NCBI RefSeq assembly: GCF_025813715.1
Contig: NZ_CP107532.1
Coordinates: forward strand, 4,798,501 to 4,862,500
Reading direction: 5' to 3'
Source of the DNA: Methylobacterium sp. FF17
Lineage (GTDB): Bacteria > Pseudomonadota > Alphaproteobacteria > Rhizobiales > Beijerinckiaceae
Length of the DNA: 64,000 bases
Shown: one piece after another, positions 8,985 to 16,635 of the stretch
How the letters are laid out: each line of letters starts with the position of its first letter
Position numbering within the stretch: the first letter of the stretch is position 1
Translations under genes and position numbers: made by a program
The notes under the pieces: model-generated
Seen by the model: only the letters and a program-made list of their open reading frames with translations
Told to the model about the DNA's origin: nothing
Databases searched by the model: none

Positions 8985-9071
8985 CGGAAGGGGTGGGATT
9001 CGAACCCACGGTGGAGTTGCCCCCACGGCGGTTTTCAAGACCGCTGCCTTAAACCACTCGGCCACCCTTCC
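8985..9071 (-). tRNA. tRNA-Ser (anticodon UGA)
   Basis: Read on the minus strand it begins GGAAGGG and closes with CCCTTCC plus a G discriminator. The anticodon stem GCGGT/ACCGC holds the loop CTTGAAA, so the anticodon is TGA. The variable arm is long, as in serine tRNAs, and the T arm contains GGTTCGAATCC. The 5' 39 bases lie inside the left 49-bp repeat of the integrative element, so the part beyond the 5' end (right of 9081) is element DNA. CCA is not encoded. Confidence 0.97.
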
Positions 9072-9081
9072 AAGCCCTTGC
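9033..9081. repeat. Left attachment site (49-bp direct repeat, tRNA copy)
   Basis: Identical over 49 bases to 30126-30174. It covers the anticodon loop and the whole 5' half of tRNA-Ser plus 10 bases beyond its 5' end. With the adjacent integrase this identifies it as an attachment core. Confidence 0.93.
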
Positions 9082-9127
9082 AGAAGCTTAAGAATTTGCC
9101 TCTGCCGAAGCACCGGGAAACGGCCCG

Positions 9128-9146
9128 TTGCTACCGATTTGCTACC
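9128..9146. promoter_or_regulatory. Putative integrase arm-type sites, left end
   Basis: Two direct copies of TTGCTACC (9128-9135 and 9139-9146), 11 bases apart, lie just beyond the integrase stop. The same pair occurs near the right end (29987-30006). Their presence near both junctions fits arm-type binding sites for the integrase N-terminal domain. Confidence 0.5.
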
Positions 9147-9149
9147 CAA

Positions 9150-10307
9150 TCAACCGGCAACCCTGTCTATGGCCGCCCGCATGGCGGCGTCAACCTTCGC
9201 GGCGGCGTCCTCCTGCATCCCCGGCATCACGTGGGAGTACAGATCGAGGGTGATGCCGATGCTCGAGTGACCAAGGCGCTCTTGCGCTATTTTGGGATGG
9301 ATGCCGCTCGAGAGCAGCTGTGTCGCATGGCTGTGCCTAAGGTCGTGGAAGCGGATGCGTGGCAGGGAGCTCGACTGAGCCAGGATGCGCGTGAACTCGT
9401 GGGTCAGGCTGTTGGGCTGCACCGGCATCCCGTCCGCCTGTGCGAAGACATGATCGTCATCCGTCAGACGGACGCCAAGCTTCAGAAGCTCCTCGGCTTG
9501 CCGGACGCGCTGACGGCGAAGCTCTTCGACGACAATCGTGGGAAGGGCGACCCGTCGGGCTCTCCCACTCTTCGTCTCTTTCGCCCGGGTACCGCCATGC
9601 GTCTGCTCGGTGCTCTCGACGATCGCGAGCTGCCCGGCAGCGAAGTCAACAGCTCTCCATCGCAGCGCGGTCACCTCACCGCGGCGCAAGCCACAGAGTG
9701 CGCCCAGCAGGACTGGCGTGAACATCCGCGTCTGCCGGAAGTGGGCAAGCAACTGGGCTGTCTCATGGGTATCCAGTGCCCGCATCTTCGTTTTCTCGAC
9801 CTTGGGCCCTCCGACCACATCGGCAGGATTGCGAGCCAGGACCCGCCACTTCACGGCTTGGCTGAGCGCCTGACGCAGGATGCGGTGCATGTGGTGGACG
9901 GTACGGGGCGAGAGACCACCAGAACCATCGCGCCGGCCCCTCACGAGAGCTTTGGAGTACGCGGCCGAAATCTGCTCCGGGCGCAGTTTCGCGAGGACCA
10001 CGCTGCCGAGGAGAGGGACGACGTTTTTCCGAGCCAGCTCGGTGTAGCGCTCGTGGCTGCGCGGGGAGACCTGCGAACGCATGTGGTCGAGCCACCGGTC
10101 GAGGAACTTGGCCAGGGTCTCTTTGCCGGGCTCAACGTAGTCGCCGCCCTGCATCTCGGTGATAAGGCGGGCGCACTCCTTCTGCGCCTCACGCTTCGTG
10201 CCGGTAAACGAGTGCCACTTCCGCCTGCGCTTCCCTCCCTCGGGATCAGGGGCATCAAGAATGATAGCCCAGCGGCCTGGAGAGCGCTCACGGATGTGGC
10301 CTTTCAT
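9150..10307 (-). CDS. int: Phage-type tyrosine integrase
   Basis: 385 residues. The N-terminal arm-binding region is AP2-like (KGHIRERSPGRWAIILDAPD), a core-binding SAM-like domain follows at about 60-165, and the catalytic domain at about 185-370. Catalytic residues are visible: Arg in CGLRRGEVTALRW, HDLRHSHA (His and Arg), LGHSS (His), and the nucleophilic Tyr in TLDLYSHV. It should integrate and excise the element at tRNA-Ser. Its start overlaps the stop of the upstream RHH gene by 4 bases (ATGA), implying translational coupling. The C-terminus lies about 70 bases from the attachment core. Confidence 0.95.
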   Translation of the reverse strand: MKGHIRERSPGRWAIILDAPDPEGGKRRRKWHSFTGTKREAQKECARLITEMQGGDYVEPGKETLAKFLDRWLDHMRSQVSPRSHERYTELARKNVVPLLGSVVLAKLRPEQISAAYSKALVRGRRDGSGGLSPRTVHHMHRILRQALSQAVKWRVLARNPADVVGGPKVEKTKMRALDTHETAQLLAHFRQTRMFTPVLLGALCGLRRGEVTALRWRAVDFAAGQLAIVESTEQTHGGTRAKETKSGRARRVALPTIVVEELRRQRVRQAEELLKLGVRLTDDDHVFAQADGMPVQPNSLTHEFTRILAQSSSLPRIRFHDLRHSHATQLLSSGIHPKIAQERLGHSSIGITLDLYSHVMPGMQEDAAAKVDAAMRAAIDRVAG

Positions 10308-10963
10308 CTTTCCTCCTCGCTTCCCGATTTGTGGATATTGTTCAACTTGCTGTCGTCGCTGTCTGCTTGCTCTCTACGGCGGCGCCACTCTTCAAGGCGA
10401 GGTTTATCAAGCCTAGCTCGCTGCATGGCATTTTCCGAAGTGCTGCCCAATCGTCGCTTCATCGCAGCGAAGACATGCTCGGCATTCGTACCCTCATTCA
10501 CACTTAAATCTAAGTTGGCGCTCGTAATATCTTCCCACAGCTGCTCAGAAACCAGAGCTTGCCAGAACTCGTCAACTACATCCATTTTTTTTGTTTTCTC
10601 TGGAACAGGCCCAGGACGAAGCGCATCAAGAACCCGGAAAATCACTCCCGTTGCAGCATCGAACGCCTGTGGATCTTGTCTCCAATCTTTACCGTGTCCG
10701 TGCAGCAGCTGTGAATTTTGGATGGCCATTGCCACCAGCCTCATAGTCCAAAAATTATCAACACTTCCGAAGGCATCCTCCATCCGGTCTTCGATGCGAA
10801 AGCTGTCGCTCAATCGCCTTTCTACTTCTTGCGATAAAGATCGACCATTAACTTCCGCGGATTCAGCCAATCTCTCTCTTAGATCCGGTCGGATTCGGGT
10901 CGTGAATACAGAGCTCTTTCCTTTAAATTCGCCCGTTGGCGGACGGCCTCGTGCAGCAACCAT
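10304..10963 (-). CDS. Arc-like ribbon-helix-helix DNA-binding protein
   Basis: 219 residues from the ATG at 10963, with GGAGAGG just upstream. The N-terminal region (SSVFTTRIRPDLRERLAESAEVNGRSLSQEVERRLSDSF) is an Arc/MetJ-type ribbon-helix-helix; the remaining 150 residues are helical and unassigned. It is coupled to int, so it may control integration or excision timing and repress the divergent excisionase-like gene at 11069. The region is noticeably less GC-rich than the chromosome. Confidence 0.8.
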   Translation of the reverse strand: MVAARGRPPTGEFKGKSSVFTTRIRPDLRERLAESAEVNGRSLSQEVERRLSDSFRIEDRMEDAFGSVDNFWTMRLVAMAIQNSQLLHGHGKDWRQDPQAFDAATGVIFRVLDALRPGPVPEKTKKMDVVDEFWQALVSEQLWEDITSANLDLSVNEGTNAEHVFAAMKRRLGSTSENAMQRARLDKPRLEEWRRRREQADSDDSKLNNIHKSGSEEER

Positions 10964-11068
10964 GACCCTCTCCAATTTGTCTTCGCTTTTGTAGTCGCCT
11001 CTCTTGCGACGGTCAATGACAGATCGGTATTGTCTGCGCATAGCGAAGCCAAAATAGGACGAGGGTTC

Positions 11069-11281
11069 ATGATCGCGAAAGCCGTTACGCAGGGTGAGCG
11101 CAGAACGATCAGCGTTGAGGAGGCGGGGCGACAGCTCGGTCTCAGTCGAAACACAGCCTACCAAGCGGCGGGGCGTGGAGAGATCCCGACCATCCGGATT
11201 GGTCGCCGCATGCTGGTGCCTCTGGTCGCCTTTGAGCGACTTCTCAATCAGTCGGTGGCCATGCGGCAGGAAGGGGCTTGA
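11069..11281 (+). CDS. Excisionase-like helix-turn-helix protein (AlpA/MerR type)
   Basis: 70 residues. RRTISVEEAGRQLGLSRNTAYQAAGRGEIPTIRIGRRMLVPLVAFERLL is the winged helix-turn-helix pattern of excisionase and AlpA families (HTH_17). I chose the ATG at 11069, preceded by GAGG, over an in-frame upstream codon. It is transcribed away from the int/RHH operon, with about 100 bases between them for a divergent promoter-operator, and is the first gene of the rightward early operon. Confidence 0.85.
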   Translation: MIAKAVTQGERRTISVEEAGRQLGLSRNTAYQAAGRGEIPTIRIGRRMLVPLVAFERLLNQSVAMRQEGA

Positions 11282-11284
11282 GCC

Positions 11285-11485
11285 ATGAAAAAACCCGCGC
11301 ATCGCGGGGCGACGGCGGGTCTCTCGAATGCGTTCCTGGCAGTTCGCGACGAGAGATCTAGCGCAGATCGTCCTGTCCTCCAAGCCAAGCACATTGCCAA
11401 TCGCTTCGGCGTTTCAGCGCTTCATGCAGCGGTGATCGCCGAACTGGCCTTCCCGTCCGCCGAGACCTGGCGGGGTCGCCAATGA
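11285..11485 (+). CDS. Small hypothetical protein
   Basis: 66 residues with AGGAAGGGG upstream of the ATG, and a 4-base overlap with the next gene. No family recognised. The first codons coincide with a GC hairpin (CCCGCG-CAT-CGCGGG, 11294-11308) next to an A-run, which on the minus strand reads as an intrinsic terminator. Confidence 0.5.
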   Translation: MKKPAHRGATAGLSNAFLAVRDERSSADRPVLQAKHIANRFGVSALHAAVIAELAFPSAETWRGRQ

Positions 11486-11754
11486 CCCACCCCGATCTCA
11501 AGCTTACCAAGCTCCTGGCAGACCTCGACGCTGCCCAGGCAGCGCTGTCCAATCACTTGCTCGGTTCGCCCGTGCGTTCCGCCTGCAGCGACGAAGGCAG
11601 CCTCGTGCCCCTGAAAATCGCCGCCGAGGCTTGGGGCATCAGCGAAGACGCTGCCCTGCGTCGGGCTCGCCGCAGCCACGGCGTGAAGCGGTTCGGCCGC
11701 TGGTACTTCCCCGAGTCCGTCGTCTACCCCGCAAAAGTAGGGAACGTGGCATGA
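11482..11754 (+). CDS. Small hypothetical protein with possible HTH
   Basis: 90 residues. The second half (PLKIAAEAWGISEDAALRRARRSHGVKRFGRWYFPESVV) looks like a short helix-turn-helix followed by a beta hairpin, as in excisionase or MerR-like modules. It overlaps both neighbours by 4 bases, so it is part of a tightly coupled early operon. Confidence 0.65.
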   Translation: MTHPDLKLTKLLADLDAAQAALSNHLLGSPVRSACSDEGSLVPLKIAAEAWGISEDAALRRARRSHGVKRFGRWYFPESVVYPAKVGNVA

Positions 11755-11981
11755 GCGACCTCCGCACCATCGCCACTGTCCGCAAGAACAACTCGGAGGA
11801 GATCCGGGTCAGCGTCGCCATCCATGATGGATATGCCCTCGTCGATATGCGGGTGTTCTCGGCGCCCCGGGCCAGCCGCGGCGAGCCCGTGCCGACCAAG
11901 GCCGGCATCTGCGTCGCCCGCTCGAAGCTGCCCGAGCTCATCCTGGCCCTACAGGCTGCCGAGCGCGAGGTGACGCGATGA
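11751..11981 (+). CDS. PC4/p15-like single-stranded DNA-binding protein
   Basis: 76 residues. The pattern IATVRKNNSEEIRVSVAIHDGYALVDMRVF, followed by PTKAGICVARSKLPELILALQAAE, is that of the PC4 transcriptional coactivator fold, which binds single-stranded DNA as a dimer. Immediately before a DnaB helicase it may act in element replication. It is linked to both neighbours by 4-base overlaps. Confidence 0.75.
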   Translation: MSDLRTIATVRKNNSEEIRVSVAIHDGYALVDMRVFSAPRASRGEPVPTKAGICVARSKLPELILALQAAEREVTR

Positions 11982-13387
11982 CGGGCTCCGCCATGGCTAC
12001 CGACCTGGTGCCTCCGAACGCCTTCGACAGCGAGCAGGCGCTGCTCGGCGCCATCATCCACAATAACGATGCCCTGGACCGCGCCAGGGACCACGTGCAG
12101 CCCGGCGACTTCTTCGAGCCGCTGCACCGGCACATCTTCGAGGTGATGATCCAGCGTCGGGATGCCGGCGAGGCCATCGACTTCGGGCTGATGAAGGCCG
12201 TGCTCGGCAACGCGGATCTCGGCGGGTTCACCGTCGGCGGCTATCTCGCCAAGTTGGTGTCGGAGGCCATCACCGTCAGTGGCGCCGCCAGCTACGCCCG
12301 GCTGATCGCCCAGGCCGCTCGCATGCGGCGGGTGCTGGAGACCTCGCAAGCGGCCATCGCAGCCATGACGGCTGGATCGGTGCACAGCCCGACCGAGTAC
12401 GCCGCCTACATGATTGAGGCGCTGGACGAGGTCGCCAGTGCTGGACTTAGCGAGAGCGCCCGGCGTGTTACGCTCGGCCAGGGTGTCGCCAGCGTGCTCG
12501 CCCGGGTGGATCAGACCCGACTCGGCAAGGGCATCCTCGGCGTCCCCTACGGCGTGCCGAAGCTCGACACCTCGACCCTCGGCATGCGGCCCGGCCAGTT
12601 CGTCGTGCTCGCCGGCCGGCCCGCGATGGGCAAGACCACGGTGGCCATCCACATCGCCCTCACGGCCGCGCGCCGCAGTGGCGCGGTCGGTCTGATCTCG
12701 CTGGAGATGAACGCCGAGGAGTTGGCCGAACGGGTGCTCTCGGCCTTGGCCTACAATCCGCGGGAATGGGACCAGATCACCTACCGGGCCATCGCCGAGG
12801 CGCGAGGCCTGTCTGAGGCGGCCATGGCCCGACTGCGTGAGGCGACGGAAGCCTGCGCCGACATCCCCCTTTGGATCGAGCAGCAGCCCGGCCTGACCCT
12901 GTCGCAGATCTCGGCCCGGGCCCGGCAGATGAAGCTGAAGGCTGAGCGCCAGGGCATCCTCTTCGCGGCCCTCATCATCGACCACATCGGCCTCATCCGC
13001 CCATCCAAGCGCTACTCTGGCAACCGGGTGCAGGAGATGACCGAGATCAGCTCTGGCCTGAAGGGGCTGGCAAAGGAGCTCGGCATCCCGGTGCTCGGCC
13101 TCAGTCAGCTCAACCGCGAGGTGGAGAAGCGCCAGGACAAGCGCCCGATCCTCTCCGACCTGCGCGAAAGCGGGTCGATCGAGCAGGACGCCGACGTGGT
13201 GCTCGGGCTGTACCGGGACGCCTACTACCTCGAGCACAAGGCAGACCGCACCGACGTCGAGGAGGACCGCCTCGCCCGCTGCCTGAACACCCTGGAGATC
13301 GAGATCCTGAAGCAACGCTCCGGGCCGACGATCCGGATCGAGTGCTTCTGCGACGTCGCCTGCAACGTGTTGGCGGAGGCACGCTGA
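11978..13387 (+). CDS. dnaB: Replicative DNA helicase, DnaB type
   Basis: 469 residues, close to the usual DnaB length. The N-terminal primase-interacting domain starts at PPNAFDSEQALLGAIIHNNDAL; the RecA-like domain has Walker A GRPAMGKTTVAIHIAL, Walker B ALIIDHIGLI, and the late motifs LGLSQLNREVEKR and DLRESGSIEQDADVV. It unwinds the fork as a hexamer. An element-encoded copy beside a replisome organiser implies autonomous theta-type replication after excision. The stop overlaps the next start (TGATG). Confidence 0.95.
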   Translation: MTGSAMATDLVPPNAFDSEQALLGAIIHNNDALDRARDHVQPGDFFEPLHRHIFEVMIQRRDAGEAIDFGLMKAVLGNADLGGFTVGGYLAKLVSEAITVSGAASYARLIAQAARMRRVLETSQAAIAAMTAGSVHSPTEYAAYMIEALDEVASAGLSESARRVTLGQGVASVLARVDQTRLGKGILGVPYGVPKLDTSTLGMRPGQFVVLAGRPAMGKTTVAIHIALTAARRSGAVGLISLEMNAEELAERVLSALAYNPREWDQITYRAIAEARGLSEAAMARLREATEACADIPLWIEQQPGLTLSQISARARQMKLKAERQGILFAALIIDHIGLIRPSKRYSGNRVQEMTEISSGLKGLAKELGIPVLGLSQLNREVEKRQDKRPILSDLRESGSIEQDADVVLGLYRDAYYLEHKADRTDVEEDRLARCLNTLEIEILKQRSGPTIRIECFCDVACNVLAEAR

Positions 13388-14334
13388 TGGTCGGCTTCTA
13401 CAAGCACGACATCCCGGCCTGGATGGATGGCACGGAAGCGCTCAGCGATGGCGCATACCGCACCTATCACGTCATCGTTCAACTCATCATGCTCAACGAG
13501 GGGCCGATCGCCCTGAATGAGCGCGGTATCGCCGGCCGGTGTAACCAGGCCATCAAATCCTTCCGGGTGCATCTGGACGCACTCCTGAAGGCTGGAAAGC
13601 TCACTCTGAGCGATGGTCGCCTGTCGAACTCACGCGCTGCGGCCGAGCTTCAGGCGGTCATGAAGAACCGTGAGAACGCAGGGAAAGGCGGTTCATCCCT
13701 GAAAAAATCAGCCCAAAACTCGGCTGAGCAGGCTGTGAGCGGTGCATCACGAGCGGATGAACCCTCTATCGACCCTGATAAGCCATTGAAAAACAACGAT
13801 AGAGGGGGAGCGTCGCTTGATAAGATATCAAGCCTAAAAGAGAAGAGAAGAGAAGACTCCCCTATAGTCCCCAAGGGGACGGATCGGTTCGAGGAGTTCA
13901 GGGCAGCCTATCCGCCGAGGAACGTGCGTTTCCAGGCGACCCCTGCCCGAAAGCGATGGCTAGAAGCGCTGAAGCGCGGCGCAGATCCCGAGCAGATCAT
14001 CGCTGGTGCCAAAGGCTACGCCGCCGAGCAGGGTCGGATCGGCAAAACGGGCACCGAGTTCGTCAAAACGGCCGAGGTCTGGCTGCGAAATCAACTGTGG
14101 AACGACTACCAGCCCGAACCGAGCGCTGCCGAAGGGAAGCTGGCCAGTCCGGACAGCTACCTCTCGAGTCTGTCCGACGACGACTGGCGCGGCCACCTCC
14201 GCCGCTGGCGCAGCACTGGCGGGCAGTGGACCCTAGCCAATCGCACCAAGCCGCCGGACGATCCAGGGACGAAGGTGCCGGCGCACCTGCTGGCTGAGTT
14301 GGGCGACGTGACCCTCCTGGCGAGGGCCAGCTGA
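13387..14334 (+). CDS. DUF1376 (YdaU)-type replisome organiser / helicase loader
   Basis: 315 residues. The N-terminal winged-helix domain (GFYKHDIPAWMDGTEALSDGAYRTYHVIVQ) is the DUF1376 type of phage replication proteins. A low-complexity, AT-richer linker occupies about residues 95-165, followed by a small C-terminal domain (AAYPPRNVRFQATPARKRWLEALKRGADPEQIIAGAKGYAAEQ) typical of proteins that recruit DnaB. The order helicase-organiser and the linker sequence suggest that the origin may be inside this gene. Confidence 0.8.
   Translation: MVGFYKHDIPAWMDGTEALSDGAYRTYHVIVQLIMLNEGPIALNERGIAGRCNQAIKSFRVHLDALLKAGKLTLSDGRLSNSRAAAELQAVMKNRENAGKGGSSLKKSAQNSAEQAVSGASRADEPSIDPDKPLKNNDRGGASLDKISSLKEKRREDSPIVPKGTDRFEEFRAAYPPRNVRFQATPARKRWLEALKRGADPEQIIAGAKGYAAEQGRIGKTGTEFVKTAEVWLRNQLWNDYQPEPSAAEGKLASPDSYLSSLSDDDWRGHLRRWRSTGGQWTLANRTKPPDDPGTKVPAHLLAELGDVTLLARAS
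13816..13832. repeat. Palindrome in the AT-rich linker of the replisome organiser gene
   Basis: CTTGATA-AGA-TATCAAG, a perfect 7-base inverted repeat with a 3-base centre, inside the least GC-rich stretch (about 13680-13870) of the gene. A purine tract with repeated AGAAG follows. Candidate origin element. Confidence 0.4.
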
Positions 14335-14738
14335 TGATGAGCCCTGACTTCTCAGGCTTGCGCCACCGGTTCAATTTTCAGCCCAACAGGATCAATGGCT
14401 TAGCCAAATTCTTGGAAGCCGCTCTCCTAAGGCCCTGCGAATTTCCGACCCAATCGGATCAATGGGTTAGCGGAAATCTTACCGCTCCCCGTTTTCGGGC
14501 ATCGGCGATTTGCGCTCCCCAGTCCGGGGGAGCACACCGATTGATCCACCCGGTGCGGGGTTTCAACCGGATCGGGTGGAAACCTCCGGTTCGACAGGTT
14601 TCCGCCGAACCTGGCGTAAACCCCCAGGTGAGGCTGCCGGCATCAGAACGCAAAATTGCGTCGTGCAAATCCAAAGAGTTAGCGGGCTTCGGCCTGCCCA
14701 TGGACCAGCCTTGCAATATAGGGTTCAGCCATGAGTAA
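14334..14738 (+). CDS. Doubtful reading frame over a repeat-bearing region
   Basis: 134 codons starting in a TGATGATGA overlap with the previous gene and ending 8 bases into the next. Composition is unconvincing and no motif is present. The DNA repeats beneath it fall in different frames, so the interval may be regulatory rather than coding. Confidence 0.25.
   Translation: MMSPDFSGLRHRFNFQPNRINGLAKFLEAALLRPCEFPTQSDQWVSGNLTAPRFRASAICAPQSGGAHRLIHPVRGFNRIGWKPPVRQVSAEPGVNPQVRLPASERKIASCKSKELAGFGLPMDQPCNIGFSHE
14382..14477. repeat. Two imperfect ~29-base direct repeats
   Basis: 14382-14410 and 14449-14477 share CCCAA, GGATCAATGG and TTAGC in register. A further inverted GATTGATCC lies near 14540. 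Spacing between starts is 67 bases. They lie just after the replication genes and could be iterons or operator sites. Confidence 0.5.
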
Positions 14739-15198
14739 GCGCGCTTTGGATCGCGACCGCTTCGCGAAATGTCGAGCGCTGATGGACCGCGGCGCCACTG
14801 CAGGCGAGCAGGCCGCTGGGGAAGCTGCAGCCGCCCGAGTCGCAGCCGCAGCCGGTTTAAGCCTGGCTGAGGCCATCAGCCTGGTGGATGCCGCGGACCG
14901 ACGATTCCATTCTGATGCCGCCTCTCAGGACGAACGTGCCCGTCGCCCACAAGCTCGCCCAACTTATGCCTGGGCCGAACCGAAGCAGAAGCCCCACCCC
15001 ATCACCGTTGAGGAGTTGCTGAGGCAAAAAGAGGCCGACGCCGCTCAGAAGAAGGCTGCCGCTGCGCGTCAGGCTAAGCGCGCTCCGAAGGGGGACAAGG
15101 ACTTTGATCGCTGGGCCGAAGAGGCTCGTGAGGCGCAGGCTATGCGGGATCGTGAGTGGGCTGAACGGCGTAAGCAGCGCGAGGAGGCGCAGCCATGA
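14731..15198 (+). CDS. Coiled-coil hypothetical protein
   Basis: 155 residues, very Ala/Glu/Lys/Arg-rich, predicted mostly helical. The start (FAKCRALMDRGATAGEQAAGEAAAARVAAAAGL) recalls the DUF2786 helical hairpin of phage proteins; the C-terminal half is a charged coiled coil. Last gene of the rightward early operon before three leftward genes. No function assigned. Confidence 0.65.
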   Translation: MSKRALDRDRFAKCRALMDRGATAGEQAAGEAAAARVAAAAGLSLAEAISLVDAADRRFHSDAASQDERARRPQARPTYAWAEPKQKPHPITVEELLRQKEADAAQKKAAAARQAKRAPKGDKDFDRWAEEAREAQAMRDREWAERRKQREEAQP

Positions 15199-15250
15199 CT
15201 GCCGCTGAGATCAAGGCTCTGCCCATAGCCAGCGCAGGCAGCCACTCCGA

Positions 15251-15469
15251 TCAGGGTTCGCTTACAGCCTTTTCGGCTTCGACGCTGTCCAGCAGTTCCT
15301 CGGCGCTCATCCAGAGCACACCGGACTCGGAGTGGATGGCGTGCGCGATCAGGCCCATGCCGATCTTCGTCTTGGCGGCGTCGAGTGCCTTCTCAGAGCT
15401 ATCGTGCTCCTCGTGGTTCCAATGTCCCCTCACCTGGTTGGTGCTGTCGCCCCATTCCAAGATCCACAT
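15251..15469 (-). CDS. Small hypothetical protein
   Basis: 72 residues with a strong GAGGAGGG ribosome site before the ATG at 15469. Starts MWILEWGDSTNQVRGHW and has an acidic C-terminus (AEELLDSVEAEKA). No signal peptide or recognised family. First of three short leftward genes (15251-16269), each with a good ribosome site, on the strand opposite to the flanking operons. Confidence 0.65.
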   Translation of the reverse strand: MWILEWGDSTNQVRGHWNHEEHDSSEKALDAAKTKIGMGLIAHAIHSESGVLWMSAEELLDSVEAEKAVSEP

Positions 15470-15604
15470 CGCGCCCTCCTCTTCCGAAAGAGAAGCGGCG
15501 GGCGCGCCAATCCGGTTCCATGAGTTCCTTGCAACGCCCCTGGCGAAGGCTCGGCAGGACATACCCATTCGAAAGTGGGGCGCTCCAAAGCGCCCCAACT
15601 CGGT

Positions 15605-15859
15605 TTACGAAGCTTTGAGCTCAATCAGCTTCCGACCGATGTTGTACAAGCGCTTGTCGTCTTCATGGGCGCATCGCGTGAAGTTTGCGATTTTGTGGTT
15701 GTCTCGCTGGCCCATCTTAAAGGCTTCGATGACGTGCATCATTTCTTTGGCGTCCCCTTTGCTGAATGCTTCCTTCAGCTCAGTGCGACCCTTCACGTCT
15801 TCGCCTTGGTTCAGGCTCCAGTCCAAGTCCTCTTTAACTGATTTCCAGTTTGCGGACAT
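15605..15859 (-). CDS. Small hypothetical charged protein
   Basis: 84 residues with GGGAGGG upstream of the ATG at 15859. Strongly charged and helical (VKEDLDWSLNQGEDVKGRTELKEAFSKGDAKEMMHVIEAFK, ending IGRKLIELKAS). No family recognised. The composition, less GC-rich than neighbours, suggests recent transfer. Confidence 0.65.
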   Translation of the reverse strand: MSANWKSVKEDLDWSLNQGEDVKGRTELKEAFSKGDAKEMMHVIEAFKMGQRDNHKIANFTRCAHEDDKRLYNIGRKLIELKAS

Positions 15860-16044
15860 GTTTCCCTCCCTTGCCCCATGCGGGACGGACATGAGGATAC
15901 GCCGCTTTCTACTCCCGTCGAGCCATCGAGTGCTCGGTGAGCAATCGCCAGGCAAATGGCTTATGGCAAAAGCGGGCCTTTTCAGCGCAGCCTCGATCCA
16001 TCCGGCTTACGGCTAGTCAGCGGCCTACCAAACCTAGCGGATGC

Positions 16045-16269
16045 TCAGCATCGTTCTCTGCTCTTAGATTTCAGGTGCTGTTGGACCTTACTGATCACCG
16101 AGCCGGGGTCGTGCCCCCGGTCCTTTGCGAGCAGCAGCAGGTCGGTCATGAGGTCGACGACATCACATGGCGGAGCAGAGTCTCCCCATCTGCGGGCTGC
16201 TCCTTCGGCGTGAAGGTATGCGTCAAGGGCAATTTGAGCGAGTTCGGCTCGCCGATAAAGCTTAGCCAT
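16045..16269 (-). CDS. Small hypothetical protein
   Basis: 74 residues with GAGGAG before the ATG at 16269. Mostly helical (YRRAELAQIALDAYLHAEGAARRW, then VVDLMTDLLLLAKDRGHD). No recognised motif. Divergent from the rightward operon that begins at 16636. Confidence 0.6.
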   Translation of the reverse strand: MAKLYRRAELAQIALDAYLHAEGAARRWGDSAPPCDVVDLMTDLLLLAKDRGHDPGSVISKVQQHLKSKSRERC

Positions 16270-16635
16270 GGGCGTTCTCCTCGACCGCCCGGCCATGATT
16301 ATTCTAGCCGGTTCGGCCATTTGCTAGTCATCAACTTACCAAACGCTCCAATGTTGTCGACTGCCGTTTATCCCTGGGCATTAGGTAACAAATGATACGC
16401 AGCTAGCTGGTCTAAACAGTACGTCGAGTAGCCTGCATAGGAGAGGCCGGGTCGCCCGCTGTCACAGGCAGGGCAGCGGCGCCCGTGGATGTCAGACCCA
16501 TTGGCGCCGTACTCATGCACGCACAGTGGGGCGGGCCCAAGTCGCTTTCGTATTTGCGAGAGCGCGGAATGTGACCAGGCAAGCGCGGAATGCGACCAGG
16601 TGACTGAGCCCTGAGCGACCGGCACCATCTCGGAC
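16270..16635. other. Divergent intergenic region
   Basis: Separates the leftward small genes from the rightward late-type operon. It holds the tandem 19-base repeat at 16561-16600 immediately upstream of the RHH-like gene. No other coding frame is convincing. Confidence 0.5.
16561..16600. promoter_or_regulatory. Two 19-base direct repeats with 21-base period
   Basis: AGCGCGGAATGTGACCAGG at 16561-16579 and the same with one change at 16582-16600. The period is two helical turns, so both copies face the same side of the DNA, as operators do. The pair ends about 35 bases before the RHH-like gene. Confidence 0.55.

Noticed and set aside
8757..10994. Long plus-strand frame over the tRNA and integrase
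   Set aside because: Antisense to an integrase with all catalytic residues; composition is not protein-like.
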